The translations under genes were made by a program, and so were the position numbers. Below, piece by piece: positions 8,547-19,400 of a stretch of DNA of 64,000 nucleotides (its first letter is position 1; each line of letters begins with the position of its first letter). Under the pieces are notes generated by a model. The model saw only the letters and a list, made by a program, of their open reading frames with translations, ran no database searches and was not told the origin of the DNA. This DNA comes from Rodentibacter sp. JRC1 (GTDB lineage: Bacteria > Pseudomonadota > Gammaproteobacteria > Enterobacterales > Pasteurellaceae): positions 930,001-994,000 of the forward strand of contig NZ_BPWA01000001.1 of the NCBI RefSeq assembly GCF_020521555.1, read 5' to 3'.

Positions 8547-8804
8547 CTATTTTTTCTTATTTTTCATCACCCTCTCTGCATATTTATTTAACTTTTTTTT
8601 TCCTCCATATTTATATAAACATAAATTTATTATAAACCAAGGGGTACATATTATAATAGTAGTTTGGAACGCTTCTAATAATGAGAAGTTTATATAGAAC
8701 TCATCATAATATATATATATACTAACAAATATATCCCTAATTAATAATAATAAAAAAATACCTAAAAAATACCCCCCCCATGATATATAAAAATTTTTTT
8801 TCAT
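8547..8804 (-). CDS. cdiI: Membrane immunity protein for the module 2 toxin
   Basis: This 85-residue protein has two clear hydrophobic segments (roughly residues 8-31 and 47-65) and a very basic C-terminus rich in Lys. Its ATG overlaps the stop of the toxin gene as ATGA. A small inner-membrane protein coupled to a CdiA-CT is what is known for CDI toxins that form pores or dissipate ion gradients. The toxin tip is itself Gly/Ala/Val-rich, which agrees. No named family is recognised. Confidence 0.75.
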   Translation of the reverse strand: MKKNFYISWGGYFLGIFLLLLIRDIFVSIYIYYDEFYINFSLLEAFQTTIIICTPWFIINLCLYKYGGKKKLNKYAERVMKNKKK

Positions 8805-11800
8805 TTTAATTCCTGATCCTTAATTAAAGCTTTCTTCCTAAAATCCTCTACATTAGATTTTATTTCATCTTTATTACCTAAATATTCACTGACAGTCTGA
8901 GAAAGTACTGGTTTGAATAGTATATTTCCGTAGGATGAACCAAAGTTTATTCTTGATACAGATTTAGAGCCTAATGTACTTAAAACTGCCCCTGCCGCAT
9001 TCCAACCATAGTCATTATGATCTGTTGTTCCCAATGTACTTATCCCCACATTGATACTCACTTGCTGGCTTAATGACCTGCCTCTTGTGAGTACCGTGGA
9101 AAGCTCGGCTTGAAGTAGGTTGTAAGGATCGTATTTATCATTTTTGGAAAGTTGATAACCCGTATTAGCGACTGCTGTAACAGCAATATCGGAAGCAAGT
9201 GGATATTTCTCCGCGGCATTCGCTAAGCTTTTGCCTATAAGTGGGGCTTTACTTAATACTGAGGCACTTGTGACACCAACGCCTCCTGCTAACGTTAATC
9301 CATCCATTACAGAGCGGCTTAACTGTCCGTGGAATGAGTTATTATGCACATCTACAGTATTCAGATCTTTACTCACTGAATAATAGAGATTTTCTAATTT
9401 CGATTTATTTTCATTACGCCAGCCTAAAGCATTTTTATGCTCCGCAGATAAATTATCGACATATTGTCGTTTCATTAGACTACTTCCCGCATAAGGATAA
9501 GAATAATCTTTCTGATAATCACCTTTCAGATAATTCTTCTCAAATTGCTTTATCGCATTATCTTTACTCATTGATTGAGCGAGTTTTACTCCCGTTGCGG
9601 TATTACCCGTCATGGTTTCTTTAATATAGCGGTTTAGATAGCTATCTAACGCTTGTTGTTCTGGTGCGGATAATTTGCCTCCTTTCTTAACGATATCCAG
9701 TAGTGCATCGCTAATTTGGTCCGATTGGGTTAAATGAATAAACTCACGCTTTTCTTTTTCTGAAAGGCTATCAACGCCTTGCTCTAAGGCTTTATCCCTT
9801 AATTGATTAAGACGTTTTCTTGAAGCATCGCTTAGGAAATTATTCTCCACCGCATTCTTCGCTATCGCTGAACCCGTGCTGACTGCATTCAAGGTTTCTG
9901 CACTGTTACCTTTAGTTGCCGCCCCTGCCGCTACACCGGCTAAGGCTTTGGTGATTTCAAGCACTTGCTCTTTTTCTTCAGGGGTGAGTTCGCTCGGCTC
10001 TTTTTGGTAAATGCCCTGCGTTAAGGCTCTTGCCCCTAATTCAGCGGTTGCTGCTGAAATAGCACCTGTACTCGCTTTACCGCCCGAAAGCTCCGCTTCG
10101 ATTGCGCCCCATAATACATGCGCCGCAATATTCGCCGTTTCGCTTTGTGCCGTGAGCGTTTTTATCGCTTGATTCACATAAGGGGAGGCTGCGCCCGCCG
10201 CAATGGCTTCGGTCGGTTTGCCTGCAAGCGCCAGGCTAAGTGCGGTTGTTACCGCCTCGACTTTACGTTTATGTTCGCCTGAGGTTTGCCATTTCTCCGC
10301 TTCTTGTTTCTTCTGAGCTGCCTCTGCGATTTTTCCTGCTTTAGCCAGTTCGTCCGCTTCTTCATTCAGTGCCTTCGCTTTACTTTCCGTATAAGCCTGA
10401 GCCGCTGCGCCGATTTCCCCTATTGCATTACCAATCACCTGCTGTTCGCTAAGTTTTTGTTTGATATCAAAGGTTGTTTTCACTTGGCTGTTGGCTTGGC
10501 TAAGCTCGGTGTTTATCCCCAATGCCTTCGCGGTGGTTTCAGTCGGTTGGCTATCCTTATTTAAGATAATCTTGCCTTCCGTTAAGGTCGCCTTGGTGAT
10601 GCTGCTATCACTTTCACTAGCATATAACGGGATTGTCGGGTTAATACTGTTGCTTTGTGGCGTCCCCGTGAGCTTGGCAATTTTTGCCTGTTGTGCCGCT
10701 TCTTCCTCAGTTTTGGCTTCTACGCCGCCGAGTTTATTCAGGTTGGCTGAGCCACTGATGCTGCCACTGATGGCTCGGCTTTGGCTTTCGTTTTTAATGT
10801 CGCTGAAGGTCAGGGTGTTGGTTTTCAGTTCACTATTAGTCGGGTTGGTACCGGCAATCGCGCCGCCCTTAAGTTGAACGTGGTTCGCATTAATATGGTA
10901 ACCACCTTCTTCTGCAAATAAGCCCGACTGCTCAGCCACTTGTTTGCTGCTTGACTTGCCGCTTGAGGCATTGCCATAACCGCTTGCTCCCCATCCCGTT
11001 CCCAATGACACCTGTATTCTTCCGCCGAAGCCTGCGCTACTGCTTTGGCTGCGATGTTCATCTTGGCGGCTTTCTATCTTCAAGGTACCGCCCACATCGG
11101 TGTGAATTGTCTTGGCTTTCGCTACCGCACCCGCTAGAGTGGTATCACCACCGCTGGTAAGGCTGATGTTTTCACTCTCTAAATGGCTGTTGTTTTGAAT
11201 TGTATGGCGTTCGTCTTGTTTCGCATTGCTAAAGCCGCCTTGCGCATAAACGTAAACCCCTGTTTGAGCACCGATGGCGACACCCGCACCCACTTCCACA
11301 CCACTACTTTGTTGTCTGCCTTTTTGCGTTGCCGTACTTTGACTTGATTCAAGCACGAGCTCTTTTGCCGCATTTAAGCGAATTGAGCTGTCCGCTAACC
11401 GCTTGCCTTCCGCATCTCGACTCGTGAAATCCGTCTGTTTCGCACGAATATCACCACTGCGGGATTTGATGTCGATATGTTGTGCATTCAGCGTATTGCC
11501 TTGCGCTTCTGCCTGTTTCGATTCAAGTCGTTCTCGGCTGTGGCTATAGCCCGTGCCGGCTTCCACCCGTAATAATGCACCGCCGGCGGCCGCATTGGCG
11601 TAAGTAGAGTAAGCTTTTGCCGCAATGCCTAAGGCTTGTGCCGCTTTCACCCGGTCGTTCGCTTCTTTATTGCCTACGGTTCGTTCCACCGCTTGCACCA
11701 AATCAATTATCGGGGAAGCCACGCGGGCAAATGTCCCCATTTTTAAATCGCTTTGGTGGCTGGCGCTTTCGCCCGTATTGTGTGCCACGTCAAAGGTGAC

Positions 11801-12328
11801 GTTTTCCGCTTCAATGTCGATGCGTTTTTTCGCTAAAATTTGACCGCTCTTTTGGTTAAAATCTTTGCCGGCATTAATCTCGACATTGCCGTTAAGACTT
11901 GCCACCATTGCACCGCTGTGGCTGACGCTTTCTGCATTTTCACTGTTTAATTGACGGTGATAACCCGAGAAACGCTCCGTTTCCGAAACCACCGCTTCAC
12001 CGATACGGTGTTTTTCACCGGAAGTCGACTGCCCCGTCCGTTTTTGTGCCGTGCTTAACACGACATTCCCACCTGCGGAAATGCGGTTATCCTCCTCACT
12101 CACCAATTGCGTACCCATCAAACGCACATCACCTTGTTGTGCACTGAGTTGGCTATTGCCGCCAAAGGATAAAACGCTCGCCCGTTCTATCAGTGTATCC
12201 CCCGCACCCAGCTCTTTTTCACTAAATACCCCTGCCGCGGAAGTCGCCCCTTTCGAACTGTCAAACGACACGCCTTTACGGCTTGAACGGTTATTTTGTG
12301 TCGTGGACGAGCGAGCAACATCCAGCAC
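8801..12328 (-). CDS. Orphan CdiA C-terminal module 2, pore-forming-type toxin
   Basis: This 1,175-residue product matches cdiA almost exactly from 12,384 down to the VENN motif (near 9,840), then carries its own tip of about 335 residues. The tip has a helical region (DASRKRLNQLRDKALEQG) and a C-terminal hydrophobic, small-residue-rich stretch (TLAGGVGVTSASVL, VAVTAVANTG and AAGAVLSTLGSK-type sequence). That resembles ionophore CdiA tips of Escherichia coli. No ATG is available: the frame opens after TGA-TAA at 12,383-12,388, and the first usable codon is GTG at 12,328, without a convincing ribosome site. It has no secretion domain and is probably a silent donor for recombination with cdiA. 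Its immunity gene follows with an ATGA overlap. Confidence 0.8.
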   Translation of the reverse strand: MLDVARSSTTQNNRSSRKGVSFDSSKGATSAAGVFSEKELGAGDTLIERASVLSFGGNSQLSAQQGDVRLMGTQLVSEEDNRISAGGNVVLSTAQKRTGQSTSGEKHRIGEAVVSETERFSGYHRQLNSENAESVSHSGAMVASLNGNVEINAGKDFNQKSGQILAKKRIDIEAENVTFDVAHNTGESASHQSDLKMGTFARVASPIIDLVQAVERTVGNKEANDRVKAAQALGIAAKAYSTYANAAAGGALLRVEAGTGYSHSRERLESKQAEAQGNTLNAQHIDIKSRSGDIRAKQTDFTSRDAEGKRLADSSIRLNAAKELVLESSQSTATQKGRQQSSGVEVGAGVAIGAQTGVYVYAQGGFSNAKQDERHTIQNNSHLESENISLTSGGDTTLAGAVAKAKTIHTDVGGTLKIESRQDEHRSQSSSAGFGGRIQVSLGTGWGASGYGNASSGKSSSKQVAEQSGLFAEEGGYHINANHVQLKGGAIAGTNPTNSELKTNTLTFSDIKNESQSRAISGSISGSANLNKLGGVEAKTEEEAAQQAKIAKLTGTPQSNSINPTIPLYASESDSSITKATLTEGKIILNKDSQPTETTAKALGINTELSQANSQVKTTFDIKQKLSEQQVIGNAIGEIGAAAQAYTESKAKALNEEADELAKAGKIAEAAQKKQEAEKWQTSGEHKRKVEAVTTALSLALAGKPTEAIAAGAASPYVNQAIKTLTAQSETANIAAHVLWGAIEAELSGGKASTGAISAATAELGARALTQGIYQKEPSELTPEEKEQVLEITKALAGVAAGAATKGNSAETLNAVSTGSAIAKNAVENNFLSDASRKRLNQLRDKALEQGVDSLSEKEKREFIHLTQSDQISDALLDIVKKGGKLSAPEQQALDSYLNRYIKETMTGNTATGVKLAQSMSKDNAIKQFEKNYLKGDYQKDYSYPYAGSSLMKRQYVDNLSAEHKNALGWRNENKSKLENLYYSVSKDLNTVDVHNNSFHGQLSRSVMDGLTLAGGVGVTSASVLSKAPLIGKSLANAAEKYPLASDIAVTAVANTGYQLSKNDKYDPYNLLQAELSTVLTRGRSLSQQVSINVGISTLGTTDHNDYGWNAAGAVLSTLGSKSVSRINFGSSYGNILFKPVLSQTVSEYLGNKDEIKSNVEDFRKKALIKDQELK

Positions 12329-12384
12329 GATGTCCTTCTTCGCCCATAAGCTGCCGTCACCTTTGGCTGAAAGTTGCGTACCTT
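9839..12384 (-). repeat. cdiA 3' direct repeat, copy 2
   Basis: About 2.55 kb is nearly identical to 14,450-16,995 at a constant offset of 4,611 bp with no indels seen. One end is at the VENN codons and the other at GCGTACCTT. The main divergence is a patch at about 10,520-10,680. Confidence 0.9.
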
Positions 12385-12408
12385 ATCAGCAAAGCGAACT
12401 CTTTGTAC

Positions 12409-13422
12409 TTATCTCTTAAACCAAGAAAAAAAGCCTTTTTTCTTGGTTTTTTCTTCCTGCTCTTTGGCTATTCGCATTCTCTCGTGCCACATATCTATCC
12501 ATTCTTGATGTGGGCGAGAAAAATCATATTCCTTCATAAAATCATAAGGATCTTCATATTTATCCAAAGGCTTATATTCAATCAACTCTTTTGGGGCGAT
12601 TGGGCTGTCGATACCTAAATCAAATCCGTGGATCGCTGCTATTTTTGCATACATAACCACTTGCATTTGCAGATAAAAATCAAACCAAACATTGTTATCA
12701 TACACCGCCCTTCTAGCGAGTTTCGGTTCTAATAATTTATTTAATGCAGTTCGCATTTCATCAATAGATTGATTACAAAGCCCTACATAAAACTCGTGAT
12801 CGGGAATTCTTTTTTCATCCGCTTTTTGTTTTTTGGGATCGTTTAAAAATAATAAAGCTCTTTCTTTTAAAAGTTCCCAATCGCCAGCTAGTGCTAATAA
12901 AGTATTTCTTAAAAAGAAAGAATAAGTATCTGTATCCTTTTTTTCATACAATATGTCAGCTCTATAACTATCTTTACATTTCTTCAAGTAAGTAAGTAAT
13001 TCTGGACTATCCGACATAATTGGTGTAAAAAAACAACTCGTATTATACCCCCAAATCCAAGCATTATATTCTTCAGATCCTAAAATATAAAGTTTAGATG
13101 CAATGTAAGCATTATACTTAAAGCTATTAATATCTGAATTAAGTAACAAATTAAGTGATGATTGAGCAACATAATAATTTGCGATTCCAGTCATACAAGC
13201 AAATGGATTTCCTAATCCTGTGTGTATAATATTCAATTGTTCTTTTAGTGTGTTTTTAGCTACTTTTCTTGGCATGGCTATATTTCTTTTAAAATCATAG
13301 TCATATAAATCACAATACCCTATACCTTTAAGGTAATTTGCACTATTTTTAACATGTTCAACACTTTCTTGATAATTTCTTTTTGCTGAACTTATTAAAT
13401 AAACACTATAATTTTTACTCAT
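12409..13422 (-). CDS. cdiI: CDI immunity protein of the main cdiA, Imm49-like
   Basis: This 337-residue soluble, largely helical protein directly follows cdiA. The ATG at 13,422 is chosen because AGGGGA lies about 10 nt upstream; the TTG at 13,431 would leave no spacing. Its length, the SFKYNAYIASKL segment and the helical pattern recall the Imm49 family, but this is from memory and not certain. The C-terminus is Lys-rich (KKGFFSWFKR). It should bind the C-terminal nuclease-like domain of the 3,890-residue CdiA and protect siblings from it. Confidence 0.7.
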   Translation of the reverse strand: MSKNYSVYLISSAKRNYQESVEHVKNSANYLKGIGYCDLYDYDFKRNIAMPRKVAKNTLKEQLNIIHTGLGNPFACMTGIANYYVAQSSLNLLLNSDINSFKYNAYIASKLYILGSEEYNAWIWGYNTSCFFTPIMSDSPELLTYLKKCKDSYRADILYEKKDTDTYSFFLRNTLLALAGDWELLKERALLFLNDPKKQKADEKRIPDHEFYVGLCNQSIDEMRTALNKLLEPKLARRAVYDNNVWFDFYLQMQVVMYAKIAAIHGFDLGIDSPIAPKELIEYKPLDKYEDPYDFMKEYDFSRPHQEWIDMWHERMRIAKEQEEKTKKKGFFSWFKR

Positions 13423-13435
13423 TATAAACAATCCC

Positions 13436-16400
13436 CTATTTATTATTAACTTTAACTGGTATTAATTTTATTGTTGAATCAGACCGATCAACTCCAGTTA
13501 TAATTGTTCTAATAGGTTTATTATTATAATATGCATTAGTTATAGCAATCTTAATAGGATCACCATCTGGTAATTGGTTAGATACTGCATTGATCCAATT
13601 TTCAGATAATTGAGTAGTTTTTTCACCACCAAAACTTGCTCCTTTATTACTTAACTGAACTCTTCCATTCCTAATTTGCTTACTATCAATAATGACAACT
13701 GTTCCGTCTTTTCCTAATAAGACATGATCAAATCCATTGTTATTACCATATTTTCCCCCTTTTAACGGGGTATAACCTGAACGTCTTGCAAGATCGCCAA
13801 TTAATTGTTCTGTTTTAACTCCTTTCGGGTCTCCATTCTTAACAATATCATTAATTAAATCTCGTTCTTTCGCACTCGTTGGTTTTAGCTCACAAGCAGC
13901 TCCACACACTTTTGATTTACTGATAAAACCTTTATCTGTTGAAATGGCTACATTATCAACTTCATCTATCACTTTATTTAATACCGAGTAATTTTTTACT
14001 CGATTAACTTGATGACCAACATGTTGAGGAAGCACTTTTGACACTTTCGCAACCTGCTGAATACTTTTTGCCAAAGCACCGCCAACAACCAAACCAGAAG
14101 CAGGCACGCCACTTATATTGCCGTCCAGATAGCCCAGCATTTCTCCTGCTAAAGCTGGATCGTTTTTCATGGCATAATTGAACGTTTTTTTCCATTCTTC
14201 TACTGAAAGCGAAATACGTTCCACAGTTTCAGTCGGGTGAGTAACAACATAAGCCAGATTTTTTACGGTTTCATCTAAATGAATAATGCTGTCAAAGGTA
14301 TCTACAACACTATTAATTATTCCTTTTCCATCACCTTTTCTATAGCCTTGTAGGAAAGCAACGGCTTCTTCATCAGTAAATCCATACATTGCTTTTATAA
14401 TGTCTATTTTTTGGGATTCCGTAAATTTATCATTATCAAATGCTAATGCATTATTCTCCACCGCATTCTTCGCTATCGCTGAACCCGTGCTGACTGCATT
14501 CAAGATTTCTGCACTGTTACCTTTAGTTGCCGCCCCTGCCGCTACACCGGCTAAGGCTTTGGTGATTTCAAGCACTTGCTCTTTTTCTTCAGGGGTGAGT
14601 TCGCTCGGCTCTTTTTGGTAAATGCCCTGCGTTAAGACTCTTGCCCCTAATTCAGCGGTTGCCGCTGAGATTGCACCGGTACTCGCTTTACCGCCCGAAA
14701 GCTCTGCTTCGATTGCGCCCCATAATACATGCGCCGCAATATTCGCCGTTTCGCTTTGTGCCGTGAGCGTTTTTATCGCTTGGTTTACATAAGGGGAAGC
14801 AGCTCCCGCCGCAATAGCTTCGGTCGGTTTACCTGCCAAGGCAAGGCTAAGTGCGGTTGTTACCGCCTCCACTTTGCGTTTATGTTCTCCCGAGGTTTGC
14901 CATTTCTCCGCTTCTTGTTTCTTCTGAGCTGCCTCTGCGATTTTTCCTGCTTTAGCCAGTTCGTCCGCTTCTTCATTCAGTGCCTTCGCTTTACTTTCCG
15001 TATAAGCCTGAGCCGCTGCGCCGATTTCCCCTATTGCATTACCAATCACCTGCTGTTCGCTAAGTTTTTGTTGGATATCAAAGGTTGCTTTCACTTGGCT
15101 GTTGGCTTGGCTAAGCTCAGTGTTTATCCCCAACGCTTTTGCCGTGGTTTCTAGCGGTCGGCTGTCTTTATTTAAGATGATTGTGCCTTCCGTTAACGTG
15201 GCTTTGGTCACACCGCTATCGCTTTCGGCTGCATACATCGGTATGCTTGAGTTGATGCTGTCGCTCTGTGGCGTCCCCGTCAGTTTGGCAATTTTTGCCT
15301 GTTGTGCCGCTTCTTCCTCAGTTTTGGCTTCTACGCCGCCGAGTTTATTCAGGTTGGCTGAGCCACTGATGCTGCCACTGATGGCTCGGCTTTGGCTTTC
15401 GTTTTTAATGTCGCTGAAGGTCAGGGTGTTGGTTTTCAGTTCACTATTAGTCGGGTTGGTACCGGCAATCGCGCCGCCCTTAAGTTGAACGTGGTTCGCA
15501 TTAATATGGTAACCACCTTCTTCTGCAAATAAGCCCGACTGCTCAGCCACTTGTTTGCTGCTTGACTTGCCGCTTGAGGCATTGCCATAACCGCTTGCTC
15601 CCCATCCCGTTCCCAATGACACCTGTATTCTTCCGCCGAAGCCTGCGCTACTGCTTTGGCTGCGATGTTCATCTTGGCGGCTTTCTATCTTCAAGGTACC
15701 GCCCACATCGGTGTGAATTGTCTTGGCTTTCGCTACCGCACCCGCTAGAGTGGTATCACCACCGCTGGTAAGGCTGATGTTTTCACTCTCTAAATGGCTG
15801 TTGTTTTGAATTGTATGGCGTTCGTCTTGTTTCGCATTGCTAAAGCCGCCTTGCGCATAAACGTAAACCCCTGTTTGAGCACCGATGGCGACACCCGCAC
15901 CCACTTCCACACCACTACTTTGTTGTCTGCCTTTTTGCGTTGCCGTACTTTGACTTGATTCAAGCACGAGCTCTTTTGCCGCATTTAAGCGAATTGAGCT
16001 GTCCGCTAACCGCTTGCCTTCCGCATCTCGACTCGTGAAATCCGTCTGTTTCGCACGAATATCACCACTGCGGGATTTGATGTCGATATGTTGTGCATTC
16101 AGCGTATTGCCTTGCGCTTCTGCCTGTTTCGATTCAAGTCGTTCTCGGCTGTGGCTATAGCCCGTGCCGGCTTCCACCCGTAATAATGCACCGCCGGCGG
16201 CCGCATTGGCGTAAGTAGAGTAAGCTTTTGCCGCAATGCCTAAGGCTTGTGCCGCTTTCACCCGGTCGTTCGCTTCTTTATTGCCTACGGTTCGTTCCAC
16301 CGCTTGCACCAAATCAATTATCGGGGAAGCCACGCGGGCAAATGTCCCCATTTTTAAATCGCTTTGGTGGCTGGCGCTTTCGCCCGTATTGTGTGCCACG

Positions 16401-19400
16401 TCAAAGGTGACGTTTTCCGCTTCAATGTCGATGCGTTTTTTCGCTAAAATTTGACCGCTCTTTTGGTTAAAATCTTTGCCGGCATTAATCTCGACATTGC
16501 CGTTAAGACTTGCCACCATTGCACCGCTGTGGCTGACGCTTTCTGCATTTTCACTGTTTAATTGACGGTGATAACCCGAGAAACGCTCCGTTTCCGAAAC
16601 CACCGCTTCACCGATACGGTGTTTTTCACCGGAAGTCGACTGCCCCGTCCGTTTTTGTGCCGTGCTTAACACGACATTCCCACCTGCGGAAATGCGGTTA
16701 TCCTCCTCACTCACCAATTGCGTACCCATCAAACGCACATCACCTTGTTGTGCACTGAGTTGGCTATTGCCGCCAAAGGATAAAACGCTCGCCCGTTCTA
16801 TCAGTGTATCCCCCGCACCCAGCTCTTTTTCACTAAATACCCCTGCCGCGGAAGTCGCCCCTTTCGAACTGTCGAATGATACGCCTTTACGGCTTGAACG
16901 GTTATTTTGTGTCGTGGACGAGCGGGCAACATCCAGCACGATGTCCTTCTTCGCCCATAAGCTGCCGTCACCTTTGGCTGAAAGTTGCGTACCTTGCGCA
17001 GTTATTGAACCCTCTCTTGCTTCAATGGTTAAATTACCGCCCGCATTGACTTCTCCTACAACCGCTGTGTGCGCTTCACTGTTTTTATTCAATGTGCTTT
17101 TCTGTGCTTTCAGATAAGGACTGCCCGGGCTTGCCATTTGATTGGTGGTTTTGCCCACGGCTTCCGCCGCAGTTAAAATTTTGCCGATAATCCCGACAGC
17201 AGAGCCTTGATTTGCTTGCTCTCCAAAATTATCTTTTGCCACTTGGAGCGGGTTATAAACTGCACTTACCCCGAATCCGGCAGATTTTACCTGATGACTG
17301 AATTGGTTAGTCTGATGTTCTGTCATCGCATTTAACCGAACGTTATTACCATCGATAATGACATCTTTTCCAGCATTGATTTGGGCAGCATTGCTGATAA
17401 CATCGCCATTGCCGGCAGAGATGATAAGGTTACCGGAGGCGGCATTTAAAACGGTTGTCGCAACACTCGTTGCCGCATTGTTATCCCGCATATCCGATTT
17501 ATTTTTTGAATAACCGACAGAGGCGATTCCCCGACTTGCCGAAGCAGACAGCCCGCTCTTTTTACGGATTTCTTTTGAACTGTTCGTCTCACGATTCACC
17601 GCAGCATCTAATAGGATATCTTTCTGTGCAAACGCACTAATATCATTTAACGCCACAATCTCCGCCGCCGTTAAATGAATATTGCCTTTGCGTGAAGCCA
17701 AGTAAACATCGTTACCCGCAATCACTGTACCTTTATGCTGTGTCGTCTCTTGAGTTTGTTTCTGTTCTAAACTTGAGGAACCAAGCACATTGCGCTTTTT
17801 ATATTTATGATATTCCTCATATTCACGAGAACCTAATGCCGTACCTAGCACCAACTCATTTTCAGCCAACGCAGTTAAACGTGCTTTTGCGCCTAACTCC
17901 GCCCCTTCCGAATAAAGATTATTCGCCGAAAGCACAACATCTCCTTTACCCGACACTCGGCTAACAACCACATCATCCACTTTTTCATTACGATAGTGAT
18001 TGCCACCGCCCATCTTCTCATCAAAGCCGACGGAAAGTGCGGTCAAATTCAGGTTATTTTTGGCAGACAGATAGGTTTGTCCTTCGCCGTCATTAATGAT
18101 ATCTGCACCACTAATATCAATGTTATTCGCCCCGATTTGTAACACGCCGTTTTCACCTTTGACGTGTAACAGCCCTTTACGACCAATCCTTGTATCTGTG
18201 CGTTGGTAGCCTTTTTCATTCACATTGGTCGTGTGTAAAGTGCTTTGGTGGGTGAAATTGCCGGCAACATCCAACAAGATGGCACGGTCGGCTTCAATCG
18301 TGCCGCCGATATTTTCAACATCACCTGAAATATTTCCAACAATCGCACTGCCGCTTAATGTGCCGGTGTTACGAATGGCTTCACTGTCAAATTTCACCAA
18401 TTCACGCCCTGAAACCGTGCCGCTATTGATAAACTCTCTGCCCTTATGAGTGATTTTATTGGCTGAAAGTAGCGTGCCGTTGCCGGTGATGTCGCCTTTT
18501 TTCGCTAACGCATAAATTCTAGGCGCAAGCACTTGGGCAGCAGCTCCGTTAGGCAATCTTACCGATTGCGGTTCAAACCACACAATATCGGTGGTGAGTT
18601 GGGCAACTTGGCTTGGTGATAAGGCAATGCCCGGGCGTAAATTAAATTTTTGTGCGAAAGTCACCCCCGCATCCATTAACCCACGGTATTGGCTATCAAA
18701 ATCCCGATAATCCCCCACAAAGTTTCGACCTGTTAAGCGGTTGATTTGCTCACGCACTAATCGCTGTTCATAAAACCCATCGCCCAAGCGTTTTTGCATT
18801 TGATTCGGCTCATAACGCAAGGCGTTGAACATATAATCACTGCTTAACCAACGTTTTCGGTTGGTGAAATCCGGGTCGGTTTCGATTAATACGTGACTAT
18901 TCGGATCAGGATTTACTCGGTAAAGCACATTTTGCGGCACGGCTAGGTTCGGCTGAATACTGCGTACTTCAATATTATCCGCCAAACTAATGCGTTCTAA
19001 CTTGCGTGTTGAGGCATCACTGGTATTCACCGGTCTGTTATCACCGTTTAATTCTGTAAATAATGCCGTATCTTTCTTCTCCAACTGCCCTAACGACTGT
19101 GCATTGGCGGCGGATAATGTTTGGTTGCTGTGATTTTCCACCCCGGTTAAGCGCAGTTGATGGGGCGTACGGGTTTTAATGCCATCATCGGTACGTTTGT
19201 TGTCTTGGTAACTGACGTTTTCTTCCTTACGCCAAACGTCCATCTCAAATGGGGTTTCGATGATGCGTTTGTAAGGACCGCTATTTTCCCATTTACGTTG
19301 ATGGTAACGTTTGAAGCCGCCACGCCATTTTTCAAAGGTATAGACTTTGTCACCCGTATCGGTAATTCGATGTAACCCTCTTTCCCCTATGTTTTCAATA

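Noticed and set aside
6998..17117. Many plus-strand frames of 60-150 codons opposite cdiA and its orphan modules
   Set aside because: The same frames recur at the 3,120 and 4,611-bp offsets simply because the DNA is duplicated. They lie opposite clear coding sequence.
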